DNA from: Guyanagaster necrorhizus
Lineage: Eukaryota > Basidiomycota > Agaricomycetes > Agaricales > Physalacriaceae
NCBI RefSeq assembly: GCF_019112545.1
Contig: NW_025064890.1
Coordinates: 1,307,993 to 1,371,992 of the forward strand
DNA length: 64,000 bases
Reading direction: 5' to 3'
The notes beneath the pieces were generated by a model that worked only from the letters and a program-made list of their open reading frames with translations, did no database searches and was not told the origin of the DNA. Position numbers and translations under genes: made by a program. Shown here in pieces: positions 34,073-46,210 of the stretch (positions are counted from its first letter, which is position 1; every line of letters starts with the position of its first letter).

Positions 34073-37000
34073 TTTAGCCTCCCTTCTTTGAGCCTAAAAG
34101 GCAAAAAGAACTGAATGCTTCTCACCAACCCCTTCTTGATCCATGAGACAAGAAATTATATGTCTTTCATCACTAGCTTTATCAACTCTGAAGTACCCCC
34201 TTTCTCTATTGAATTGCTGACTCTTCTCCTAGGAACCTTAACAACTAAGATTGTCAGGGACTATTAAATTTCTGATGTCACTCTCGATCAACTCCTTGAT
34301 GGCCTCTCTGCTGATATCTGAACCAACAACCTCAGACTTGGAGAAGGATCTGAGGATATAGATTAGACAGACTCTCTTTAAGAAAAAGAGGAACTCTGCC
34401 CTAGTACCCCATGCCTCTCAACCTCCAACACCAACTCCACTGATGAACTGATGGAAGAAGAGAAGGCAAAGCTCAACCAGCAGTGGAGAAGTGAGCTTGA
34501 TGAGCAGCACCAACAGTTGATCAGACTTGGCCAACCAACAGAATGGGATCCTGCTCCAAAAGCCCAGGAACATTGAGCCTGGGCTCCAGGCATAGAGTGG
34601 GATGAAAATCCCAAAGATGACTCCTACATTCCAGATCACTGAGATGATGCAGAAGACAATCAGGATCAAAGTACTGATACTTGATCCACTAATGAAGGAA
34701 GTGCAAGAGGTCAGAGACCCCTGTCAGCCCAAAGATAAAAGTGGCTCTCAGGCACAGAATGAAATGAGGATCCCAGGGACAACCCCTATGTGGTCAACCA
34801 GTGGGATGACATCTCCAGCGATGGAAGAGACAATGATACAGAAAGCAGTGACTTTCTGTTTAACAACGATCTCTTATGTGACTGGACTCACAAAGCCTAG
34901 TTGCCACCAGTATTCTGGATCAGAAATCAAACTCTTTGTGGGTTCTTGCACAAGAAACTCATTACCCTCTTTCTTAACCTGGACTTCTATAATGAGTTTT
35001 GACAATATGCCAAGTAAATAAAAAGAAAAAAAGAATGGTGGCATAATGCTGAAACTGAGGGAGTCTGAGACCTCTCCTGCTGGGAGGTCCTATACTGGAA
35101 GGACAACAATGACCCTAAGGGCCAATATTGGCCTAAGAGAGAATGGAGAAATCAAAGAGAGAGAAGGTATTCTCTCTACAAATAATTGCTGGTCTAGATT
35201 CATAGATGAAGAAGGGCTGGAGTGGGAAAACTGGCTGTATAGGAGAGGCCAGTATCTGAAGAACTGGCAACAGCCTTAGCTGATTCTCAACCAAGAAGAG
35301 TTATGGGTGCTGAGCACACCCTTAGTGCTACCAGAAGATAATGGGTATGTGTCATCCTCAGCAGAGACTACATCATCCTGAGGAAACAATTACCCATCTG
35401 GCAGCAGTACAATATCATGGCTTTTCGAAGAAAAGCCAAAATACTCAAATCCATGGAAATTCCTGGTTTGGCAATCTTTTGCTGGACAACTGCTGTCTGA
35501 CAAAGCCAAAGGCAGTGGGGCAGCCTCTGATGTATCGGGAGACCCCAAAAAAGATGACTCCAAGGCCATGGCCCAGGGCTGGATCATTTAGGATGGGCAG
35601 ATCATGTGAAAGAAGCTCTCTCCATCAGGAAGTCCCATCGCTGATGATGAATCCTTCCATTCCTTCTCTAGCCTGCCATCAGGATGGACAGATCCATCCA
35701 GGGGTGAACCCCTAAATCCAATGCTCTCCCTTAACCCTAAAGTAAAAATCTTGAACATCAAACTGATCCTTGTGCATGACCCCCTTCCCTTCAAAGAGGC
35801 ATCTGATGATATTGATTGATTCCTCATAGACTGCAACCAATATTTCCAAGTGTTTGTCTTATATTTTCTACTTGATATGTATAAGGTGACATATACCTTG
35901 ACCTATCTAGAGGACAAAGTGAAAATGTGGTGAATTCTTCTTGCCTCCACATTCTGATCAACCATGTGGCAGCACCATCAATACCTCTCATGGCCGGTAT
36001 TTAAACAGATGATCTGTGACAAGTTCACAGATCTAGCACTCTAAGAAGTCCACAAGCAAAAGATGAAAGACTACAAGATGGGCAATAAAGCAGCCACTGA
36101 CTACTTTGATGAGTTGGAATGACTTGGTAAACTTGCCAGAGTATGGGAAGATATAGCCAATACAGGACAAATGATTGAATACATGAAGAGAGGACTACTG
36201 TCCTCTTACCTCAAGGCCATCTTGGATCTCAGACATAGTATCTCAGTTGGCTATGAAGAGTGAAAGACCAGAATCATCATTATGTGGTGAGAATGACAGC
36301 AGCAGAAGGCAGAGTCATCCACTCTATCATGGGATGGACACAGAAATCAGGGACAGGGCTGAAAGCCCTCTACCTCTCAGGCAACCACATCATCTAGGCC
36401 CAGTGGCTCAGCTCCAACTTCTCAATATGGTGAGAAGTGAACTGATACAGGCACAACATATATCAGAATGGGCAAGCCAATAGATGTAGATCATCTCAAG
36501 AAGGAGGGAAAGTGCTTCAATTATAGCCAAAAGAGTTACATGGCACAAAACTGCCCACAGAAGAAGAATAAGTGCACTTGAGAAGATATATGAGCATAGA
36601 TTGCTGAATTTATGAAGAAGGAACAGGACCTTGGCCAGAACAATAAGACCAAGGAGTAAAAGGCAAGGCTGAGCAGTGAGCAATTTCACTGACTCAGCCA
36701 AGGATATGAGTAACAGGTCACAGACTGCTGGACAGACTGACAATTCTTCCTCTATAGTACCTCCTATGCCTAAATTATGTGTGCATTTGAATATACCTGA
36801 CCTCACTACTCCCCAACATGAATCGCCTAAGAAACTAACTCCAACAACTCAAATGCTGATGAAGGGCTGAAGAGAGGTAGAGAGCCCTAAAGGTGTATCA
36901 TCATCAATAGTTCACTAAGCTAAAACTCCTAAACAGGCTCAATCGCCCATGGGCTGAATTGGGGTAGAGAACCCCACTAGCTGGCTAAAGCCATTCAAGA

Positions 37001-40000
37001 CCAAATAGACTTGGTGAGCCATTAGGAATGCAAAAAACAAAAAAGCAGCAAAAGCCATACTCAAAAACTGGGTACACAAAGCTCGAGCCAAGGAAGTGAT
37101 CAACAATATGGTCACTGAGATATGGAAAGCTGAATGATGCCAAGCCTTAGAATGGCTTGACAAACTACATGGTCCATGAAAATTTATCTGATGGACCAAG
37201 ACTTCAAGCCAAGATCTAGTAACCAAGACCTGAATTGAGACACTCATATCTCAAAGCACCCACACTATCATGGTGCTAATCAACAGTGAGTGCATGAGAA
37301 GTTCTATTAACCATGCTTTCATCAACAAGCACAACCTTTCTACTCAGGCAACTGCAGCCCCAATCTCTATCTATAATATAGATGGAACAAAAAACCAAGC
37401 TGGTTTGATCACTGAATACATTGAACTTAGACTCACTATTGGAGATCATTCTGAACAGATCAACTTGGCAGTAACCAATCTAAGAACCAAAGAAATTTTC
37501 CTTGGCCATGATTGGTTAATTTGACATAATCTACTGATCAATTGGAAAACCAGATGCATCATGTTTATATGATGCTGATGCTAGAAAATTCCATTCAAAT
37601 TACCAGATGAGGATCTTGAAGACTAATGGGATCAAGAAATGGAGAATGGGGAAACTATTCTTGCTGTAGACCTGCAGAAGGCCATCAATATTTGCATCAT
37701 ACATCATGCAAATAACTTAGCAGCAAAGGCCAATGCAGAGAAGAATGAAAAAACATTTGAAGAAATAGTACCCAAATAGGCACGGGATTTTTGAGACCTC
37801 TTCAAAAAAGAGAGTTTTGATAAACTATCAGAACTGAAGCCCTGAGACCATGCCATCGAATTAATCCCCAATGCCAATACTAACCTAGATTGCAAGACTT
37901 ATCTCTTTAGCAACAATGAACAATAGGAGCTGGACAAGTTTCTCAAAGAGAACATGTCTAGTGGAAGGATTTAATCATCAAAATCACCCATGGCATCACC
38001 CTTCTTCTTTGTTAAAAAGAAGGATAGCAAACTCTGACCCATGCAGAACTACCAGAAGCTTAACGAGATGATGATCAAAAATCATTATCCACTTCCTTTA
38101 ATCTCAGAGTTAATAGACAAGCTCTGAGATGTCAAATACTACACCAAACTGGATGTTCAATGGAAATATAACAATATGCACATCAAAGAAGGTGATGAGT
38201 GGAAAGCTGCTTTTTGAACAAACCGTGATCTGTTCAAACTGATGATGATATTCTTTGGACTCACAAATTCACCCACCACATTCCAGTGGATGATGAATGA
38301 CATCTTCAAGAATCTCATTGCCACTAGAAAGGTCACAATTTATTTGGATGATATTCTAATTATGTCCAAAACCAAGGAAGAACATCAGAAATTAGTATGG
38401 CAAGTACTATCTCTGATGAGAAAACACTGCCTTTTCCTCAAGGTGGAAAAATGCAAATTTGAGGTACTCGAGACAGAACACCTCAGGGTTATCATCAGTG
38501 AGAGAGCCATAAGGATAGATCCCATCAAAGTAGCTAGGATAACTGAATGGCTAAAACTGACCAAGAAGAAGGAACTACAATCATTTTTAGGATTCACAAA
38601 CTTCTACCAGCGATTCATCTGGGACTATAGCAGAATAGTCTGACCCATGATGCAATTAACCAGAAATGCACCATAGACTTGAAGACCATTACAGCAGTCA
38701 GCATTCAATGACCTCAAATGATGATTGGCTGAAGATGTCATTCTGGCCATGCCAAGTCAGGATGGCAAATTCTGAGTCGAGGCCAACTCAAGCAAAGGAG
38801 CTATAGGGGCTATCCTGTCTCAGGAACAGGACAGCAAATAGTGGCCTGTTGTATTCATGTCAAAAGCACTTACAGTGACAGAACACAACTATGAAATATA
38901 TGATAAAGAACTCCTCACTATAATGCTCACCCTTGCTGAATAGTGGTATTACCTCATTGAAGCAGTCCAGATCTTTGAAATCTGGACAGATTATCAAAAC
39001 CTCAGATATTTCTGACACCCACAGAAGCTTAATTATCAACAAGCCAGATGAGTCACAGAATTATCTGAGTATGAATATACACTATATCATAAGGCTGGTG
39101 TAGCAAACAAAAAGGCTGATTTCCTCAGCTGCAGAGTGGATCACAACCAGGGGGGAACTGACAATGAAGGAGTTGTATTATTATGACCAGAACACTTTCA
39201 GGTGATGATTATGCCTACTGAGGAGGAAGTGCATGAGCACATCAAGAGTGCTACCTGGGACCCTCACAAGTGGAATCAAAGAATAGCCCCATCACTCAAC
39301 TACAAGTGAGAACTAAAGAAAGAAGGAGGATTAATCTGTTATAATGGATGGATCTACATCCCAAGGGATCAGGGACTTCATGATGATATCATCACCACAT
39401 GCTATGACCACACAACTGCCAGACACCCCAGAATCGCTAAAATGAAAGAATTAGTCTTGAGGGAATATTGGTGGCCTAAAATAGACTATGATATCATCTG
39501 ATATGTCAAGGCTTGCAAGGTTTGCCAGTGAGGCAAGATTTCAACACAATCTAGAGCAGCCTCACTCCACCCAAATAAGGTCTCTTCATCACTATGGACC
39601 TATATCTCAGTGGATATGATAACCGGACTTCCCAAAAGTGATAGCTATGATGTGATTATTGTTATAGTCAATTGCTTCTCAAAGGCGATTATCCCAATTG
39701 CCTGCTCAACTGAGTTAACATCAGAAGGATGGGCCAAGATACTATGAGATAAGATCTATGCAAAATATGGCATGTCTCAAGTAGTGATTTCAGATAGAGG
39801 ATCACAATTCATCTCCAAATTCCTAGATAACTTGTATTGACTCCTCAACATCAAAAGAAATGCCTCAATGGCATATCACCCCCAGACTGATGGCCAAACT
39901 GAATGAGTGAATCAAGAAGTTGAAAAATATCTCTGACTTTTTATCAACTATCATCAAGATGATTGGATAGAATGGCTTTCATTAGCTGCTTTTCAACATA

Positions 40001-40856
40001 ACAATAGGATTCACTCAGCAACAGAAAAAACACTGTTTTTCATCAACTATGGATGAAACCCACCAGTTGTGCAAACTGAACAGGTACACACTATGACACC
40101 AGCTTCAATGGATTTTGCAACAATCATGGCAAAAATCCATGAAAAAACAAAGATCATGCTCGAAAAAACTGCATCAGCCATGAAGAAACAATATGACAAA
40201 CACCAATAACCAGCTCATAATTATTCAATCAATGACAAGGCTTGGCTGGATATGACAAACCTACATCTCCCTCATCCAAAACAAAAATTGGCAGACAAAT
40301 GAACTGGACCATTCAAAGTTGTTGCCAAGATTGGCAACTCTGCTTACAAGTTGCAATTACCAGCAACTTGGAAAATTCATAATGTTTTCAATGAAATATT
40401 ATTGACACCATACATCGCTCCCACCTTCCTAAACTAAGAATGACCACCACCTCCACCACCAGAACTCACTGATGATGAAGAACATTACAAAATCAACAAA
40501 GTGCTAAATCACAGACTATGTAAAGTCAGAGCATACAGTGGAGGAATGATAACAACAGTTGACTACTTAGTCAGCTGGAAAGGCTATAAACCAGAATCAA
40601 ACTAATGTGTTAATGAAAAACATATGAATGTGGAGACAGCAATACATGACTATGAATAATGAATCAACAAGATTGATGCAGAGAGGGTCATGTTCAACAT
40701 TATCTCTGAGAAAATACATTGACCTAAGAAACATACTGACAAAGGCAAGTCTGATAAATCTTGCCTTCAGGAGAGACTAGAAAGGACTGTCCCAACTGGA
40801 CAGGAGGACTTATCCCTAATTAAACCATCAGGATAATGGTCTTAAGGAGGAGGTAA

Positions 40857-41389
40857 TGTTATGATTTTTCTTATTTTCTTTTCTTTTTTCCTTGATTCAT
40901 TTGGGATTGACTCCTATTTCTGCTTAATCAGGGCACCTAGACCTGGTGCTTAGGATTGTGGAAATGCTTAGTCATCAGCACCATTCTGATTCTGATCACT
41001 GCTGCAAAGCTGCACAACAGCACAATGAGAGAGAAGCCTCTCTTGTCTCTGTGCAGCAAGGCACAGCAGTAACAGCACAACAGCAAGACAATACTTTTTG
41101 TAGATATCTTAGCAATACTGGACAATATGCTGCACAATGCAGCAAGGACAATTAAGTAGTTATATTATTAGAAAGATAAGGATTTAGTATTTAAGTAGCA
41201 CAGTTTTTGCTGTAGTAGCCCCAGCATTAAGCTAAAGTTTATTCTTCACCATCTACTCTTGAGTGACTTGCCACATCTTAATCCCACATCTCTATTGACA
41301 TATCAGTGAACTCTGTCAGTCTAACCCAAAGTGCAAGGTTCTGAACAGTTTATCACATGTTGATAGTCACATGGAATTTGGGCTTAACA
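40857..41389 (+). mobile_element. 3' LTR of Gypsy element A
   Basis: The 533-bp partner of 33,526-34,058, starting TGTTATGATTTT right after the polypurine tract and ending CTTAACA before CTATG. It keeps the better copy of the self-priming motif (41,223-41,235), 30-35 bp downstream of TATTTAAG. Confidence 0.92.
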
Positions 41390-41394
41390 CTATG

Positions 41395-42179
41395 CTGCAG
41401 TGATATCTTCTGAGAGTGTGTAAAAACTCCATGTTTCAGAGTAAAGTGAAATTTCTGTCACTAAGAATTATGTTAATATTGATATTATGAGTTCAGCAGA
41501 GTCTGGCAGGCTCAGAAGGTCTGAGAGGCAAAATGTTGGAACTAAGAGAACCTTCTTTTGCTGAGAGTGTTGAAGGAGTTAGGGTATAAGGGTTCAGAGA
41601 GTTCTGATAGAGATGCCATAGTTAGAATGGATAGTGGCAGTGGCCCACTAGTCAAAGTCAATGGAGTTCTGAATGCAGTCTCTAATTCCAGACCCAGAAG
41701 AGGCAGTAGCAGAGCTGAGAGTTGGAGTGACCCAAAAGTCTGAAGAAAGATCACCTGTGAGTGTTCTGATATTATGATACTCATCATATTGAAGTTGGTA
41801 GTTCCTGAGGATTTCTGAGACATTCAGTATTTCTAAAGTAGTTTCTTGAAGGTCATTTTCAGTGATGTCTTTGGATATGGGTTGAGCAGAGATTTTGGAG
41901 TTTCTGGAAGAATCTACTGGAATTTCATAGAGGGAGAGAATTGGGGAGTCATTCTGCTAAGGGCAGGAGCAGGCAAGATTGTGTAATAATGGATAATCCA
42001 GCTGCTGATCGACTGGTTTCTATGACAAAAAAGAATGAGAGCAAAGAGCCTGAGCAGAGTGCTAATGATAGCACTCAAGAGCTTGAAAAAGTCAGTAGTG
42101 AGGTTGGATTCAGTCTGCATTTGGTTTTCTTTGTAGAGTGGCTGCTGAAGAAAAGGAAAAGTTGAAGCTTCAAGCTAAT
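41395..42179 (-). mobile_element. Element B internal region, 5' part
   Basis: This is the leader and start of gag of element B, separated from the rest by element A. No clear gag motif is left; the longest minus-strand frame (41,823-41,542) is unremarkable. The primer-binding site lies at the right end: on the minus strand TTAGCTTGAAGCT at 42,178-42,166, two bases from the LTR. Confidence 0.7.
42166..42178 (-). promoter_or_regulatory. Self-complementary primer-binding site of element B
   Basis: The minus-strand 13-mer TTAGCTTGAAGCT is perfectly complementary to the sense-strand sequence AGCTTCAAGCTAA in the 3' LTR (27,615-27,603). In the 5' LTR (42,344-42,332) two central bases differ. Confidence 0.72.
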
Positions 42180-42648
42180 TATTAGATCTGCTCATCACAT
42201 GGATTAAACATATGATAAACTAGCACTGTATCAGATTTATACAGTCATGCTAGAGTCTACTAAATATGTTTGATCTGATGGAATCAAAATATTTGCAAGT
42301 AGGCTCAAGAGAAGAGTAGTATATATAAACATTAGCTCAAAGCTGAATCTACTACAGTAAGAGCTATACTACTTATATATAGTTTTGAACATGTTAAATA
42401 TAATATTTACTTATTGTGTCTGTCTGTGAGCTGAAACTAAGGAACTAAAAGGTGTGGTATTTATGTGTAAAACAATAGGTATTATCCATTAGTGAGGCAT
42501 TTGTTGTGAACCATAGTATAATTGTGTAAGTTCTCTGATATAGTCATGGTAACTAGTCTGTTATATAAGTTGATATAATAGGTGCCTGCAATAAGATAAT
42601 TGAGATAGACACTAGAGATAAGATAAGATAAATGTAAAAATCATAACA
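42180..42648 (-). mobile_element. 5' LTR of Gypsy element B
   Basis: A 469-bp copy of 27,451-27,911, longer by an 8-bp duplication near 42,440 (AACTAAGG/AACTAAAAGG). Ends are TGTTATGATTTT and, after decay, TA in place of CA. Confidence 0.85.
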
Positions 42649-42653
42649 AGTAG

Positions 42654-42900
42654 CTCCATATACTATTGTTCTAAGCAATAATTTGAAGCTTAAGCATTTT
42701 AAGTATTGAGCCAATCTCTGTGGGTTTTCAAGATGGGTTGTCTATGCTGCTTAGACAATATAAATTAGATATAGTTCAATATCATATGCTCCTCATCAAA
42801 GCTTATAGTTTTTGATACTATAATTGTCAAACTGTATCCATCTTATGACAGTGAAGTTTCTCCACATATTATAAAATAGTCACTATTGAAGCTGATAGTC
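42654..42900 (+). pseudogene. F-box gene relic, segment 3 (probable)
   Basis: Right of element B, after its target duplication, the frame of segment 2 resumes as APYTIVLSNNLKLKHFKY, then a stop. This resembles a leucine-rich-repeat strand of the F-box family. The join MELRGA/APYTIV is in frame when one copy of the duplication is removed. Beyond about 42,750 the reading is lost. Confidence 0.45.
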
Positions 42901-44152
42901 AATTAATACTATCATCCTCTGCAGACTTTTGTTACTGTCTTTGAAGGAGGCAGTTATTGGATAAGAAAGTAGATTACCAAGTGACAGTAAACTCTTGAAA
43001 GTAAACACACAAGAGTGACTTACTCTACATACAGCTTTTATACTATTGTAAAGAAAATATATCAGAATCTTCAAACAAAGAAAAGAAGATTAGCTGAGTA
43101 ATACATAGCACAATGGTTATCAATCCCAATGGTGAGTCTGGTGCTTGCAATAATTAGTACTAAAAATAGTACAGCAGTCTTGATTGCAGAAACCAAGAAT
43201 CATTTATTCAACTTGAATTAACATACCTTGCTGATTTTCATAATCTTCTTCATTGAGGTTTATTATGGAGACAAGAGTTGTATTACACAACTGTAGTTGG
43301 AGTTTGTAGCAAGTTCCTTAATATTGGAAAAATTCTGACTACTTATATACTACAAGTGATATGTTTTTATAGTGTTTTAGTAAGTTTCTGGTTGGCTGAA
43401 AACCCAGAAATATATGTTATACTTGTGTATCTACAAAGAAACTATTCTAAAATTAGCAGAGAGTATAAAATACATGATAGCAGAAGATAAAAGCACTTTG
43501 GAAGAGTATAAGCAATGATAGAATAATAGAATGATAGTGGCTGGAGAAAAAGCACAGACAGCATTAGTAGTACTGAGTCTAGTAAGTCAGAAGCTAGAAG
43601 AGAATATCCAAAGCCTTTTAATGCAAATTCTTATCTTTGAGCTCTGCATCTAATATATACCAATAGCTACTTTCATGTTTACCATGTCAGATATGCTATA
43701 AAAATCTCTTAGACCCTTTATACTATCTTTTAAATGATGCTCTGTCCAACTCTCATGAGTCTTTGGAGAATATGATTATTTTCTGCAGATGTGTATATTA
43801 TGACTCTCACTTTTTGGTTTAGTGACTATTTCAACTAGTGTATGATATATAAGATCCTTATTTAGGATGTTCAAGCTCAAAGAATAATGGCAGCTACTAA
43901 TAATTAAGATGTCTCTGTTATTTTGGTAACTGTGAGTAATGTGTGTCTATAGTCTGCATCATGACTTACAGCTCATTATATAGAAGTTTATTTTAAGACT
44001 CAGAATTTAAGAGATAACCAGTGTCATCAACATTTTCTGCTGATATGCTGTGACTGAAAGAGCAAAGGAATAGATCAGTCATTTATACTATTATAGAAAA
44101 CTAATAAGGTGAGCATCCTGAATATGTCTGACTGGTACTTGGTTTCAATCAG
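42901..44152. other. AT-rich, CpG-poor DNA, content unresolved
   Basis: Frames are short and broken. Part may be the tail of the F-box relic (for instance 'SHESLENMIIF' near 43,760). No repeat partner within the window was noticed. Confidence 0.3.
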
Positions 44153-44825
44153 TATTGATAAAAGAATATAAGTGAGATTTTCAGCCAGGCACAGTATAGA
44201 TGAATATTATGATTTTTTTCTTTATCTTATCTTATTATACAAACACTGGCCCAATCTTATTGCCAGAGATATCTATTTAAATCTTATCAGTGATCACTCT
44301 ATTTATCTAGCTTAGACTGGTAATCATGACTATACTAGATGACTTATATTATTATACTACAGCTTATAACTAATCTCTCACTAACAGATGATATCTGTTG
44401 TTTCATGTGCTGACTATGCACTCTTTAGTTCTAACCTACAGATAGCTACAATAAGTAGGACTATATTTATCACCTCTAAAAGTATATATAAGTAGCATAG
44501 CTCTTACTATAGTAGATTCAGCTTCAAGCTAAAGTTTATTCATACTACTCTATTCTCAAGCCTAACTACAAAGCCTTGATTATCACAAAGGTTACAAGTG
44601 GACTCTAGTGTGACTGTATGAATGCAATACAACACTGGTTTATCACAAGTCTGACTCATATGACAAGTGAGTCTAACAGTGAAATAACTGAGGTATATAA
44701 GTATCTATGGCTCAAGCTATATAGATGATTGAGTAATAACAAAAGGTGTATATATATATGACAAGTAGGAATGAGTGATGATTAAAAAGAGAAAATAAGA
44801 GTATACACACAGATATCCTCCAACA
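44153..44825 (-). mobile_element. 3' LTR of Copia element G, split by a Gypsy LTR
   Basis: The two parts 44,153-44,204 and 44,684-44,825 together match the 181-bp solo LTR at 22,352-22,532, with ends TATTGA and CCAACA. Every CpG of the solo copy that I compared is TpG or CpA here (for example GAACGAGCGACG against GAATGAGTGATG). Confidence 0.75.
44205..44678 (+). mobile_element. Solo Gypsy LTR (self-priming family)
   Basis: A 474-bp LTR, TATTATGATTTT to GTCTAACA, inserted in the Copia LTR. Flanks ATGAA (44,200-44,204) and GTGAA (44,679-44,683) form a duplication with one transition. It has TATATATAAGTAGCATAG, then CAGCTTCAAGCTAAAG, the same TATA-to-R layout as elements A to D. Confidence 0.75.
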
Positions 44826-46074
44826 CTCTCATATCTATCGATTCATGAGAATAATGTTCAACATTTCAAGGTGGCCATGGTGAATAATATAGAATAAGAG
44901 CTTGATGAACATATCTGTGAGATTAGTATTTTCACAAATAAAATTGACCTATAGCTCCTCATCTTTGACAAGTTCACAAATGAAGTATTTGCATATATAG
45001 ATATATTTGATCTTGCAGTGGGATTGAGTGTTCATTATTATAATAGCTCTTTGGTTATCACTATACAGAATGCTCAGTTGTAGCTGGGAAAGCTGCATTT
45101 CATCTATCCACAATCTGATCCACAGCATCTGTTGTACTGCATGAGTAAATAATATATATTCAGCTTTAACTATGAACAGAGCAATAGTAGCTTGTTGCTT
45201 AGAACTTCAGCAAGTCAATTCTCCAGCTATCATGAAGACAAACTCAGAGATCAACCAGATGGCATTGCAATAGTCCTTATAGTCTGCATCTATAAACCTA
45301 ATGAGAGTCAGAGTCTGATCATATGAGAAAACAATATTCTAGTCTATAGTTCTCTTTATATATCTGAGAATATGCAGTAGTGTCTTCTGGTGTGCCAAGC
45401 CAGGATTAGACTGAAAGTGGGCAAATAAGCTTACTGGAAAATACAGATCTGAGTGAATCACTAGTTGCTCTCACATAATGTGCTCTAATAGTCATTGATA
45501 TAGGAGTCACTCCATCTTATTCTTCTCTGCTTGAGTGGTTGGTGATTGCATAGTATTGAGCATGATACTGACTGGTAAAGATGTGAATTGCAATATCAAG
45601 TGGCTGAGACCAAAATCCATGATGATGCTCTTCTAGTATGGATGCTGTAAAAATGTGATAGTGCCAGCCTCAAAGTCTTAGTCAATCTTCATGCTTAGAA
45701 AATAATAGTTCTTCTCCACCTATAAGATTCTTTGATGTTATTTTTTTGATCTTTTTAAAGCTCATATAAATGAAGCAATAATACCAATAGCACAGTGAGA
45801 TATGTGATGATTATGATGATATAGCTTAGAGAGTGGATGCTGTATTTAGAATGTACATATGACCTAAACTCTGTCCTGCAAAGATCTCTTTGCTAGATTT
45901 GTCTCAGACAGCTGCTTGACCACTGGAAAATACAGTTGACAGTCTGGCTTTGTCTAAGACACTTACAGAGATGAGGTTTGTTGCTAATGATGATGAGTGC
46001 AGTGTGCTTTTGAAGGTTAGCTTGATGTTTTTTCCATCAAGTCTGAATGTCTTTCTCACTATATTGCAGACAGA
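44826..46074 (-). mobile_element. Copia element G: protease end joined to RT end and RNase H
   Basis: On the minus strand from right to left: a protease C-terminal part with LATNLISVSVLDKARLST near 45,960; then late reverse transcriptase, including 'FAHFQSNPGLAHQKTLLHIL' near 45,400; then RNase H, with DADYKDYCNAIW, 'ATIALFIVKAEYILFTHAVQ' and ILYSDNQRAI at about 45,290-45,030. Integrase and most of RT (over 2 kb expected) are missing between protease and RT. Element G is thus an internally deleted Ty1/Copia copy. All frames contain stops. Confidence 0.7.
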
Positions 46075-46079
46075 TTATT

Positions 46080-46210
46080 TGCACAGTGAATAATGGTCAG
46101 GCTGAGTATGACAGTCAGTTGCTTAAGGAGAATTGACCATTGACTCAAGACAAAAACTGTTTATACTTATATAAAATTGATATCAAATACTTGTATTATT
46201 CTGCAACACA
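46080..46210 (-). mobile_element. 3' LTR of Copia element F
   Basis: 131 bp, TGCACAGTGAATAATGG to CTGCAACACA; partner of 52,113-52,243. Confidence 0.8.

Larger units (their letters stand above)
33526..41389 (+). mobile_element. Complete chromodomain Ty3/Gypsy retrotransposon A (decayed)
   Basis: A 7,864-bp element with two 533-bp LTRs and target duplication CTATG at 33,521-33,525 and 41,390-41,394. It lies inside element B in the opposite orientation. Plus-strand content in order: gag (about 34,400-36,900) with a zinc knuckle near 36,512 whose second Cys is Tyr; protease at 37,270-37,524 with LINSE in place of the expected DSG; reverse transcriptase from about 38,040 with YLDD at 38,341-38,352; RNase H to about 39,130; integrase zinc finger near 39,395-39,540 and core to about 40,050;  TGPFKV near 40,300; chromodomain DYLVSWKGYKPESN near 40,560-40,600; polypurine tract AAGGAGGAGG before the 3' LTR. 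Numerous stops make it non-functional. Confidence 0.93.

Noticed and set aside
40600..41400. Direct repeats as a possible CRISPR-like or satellite array
   Set aside because: There are only two copies, 7 kb apart, with LTR ends and a target duplication.
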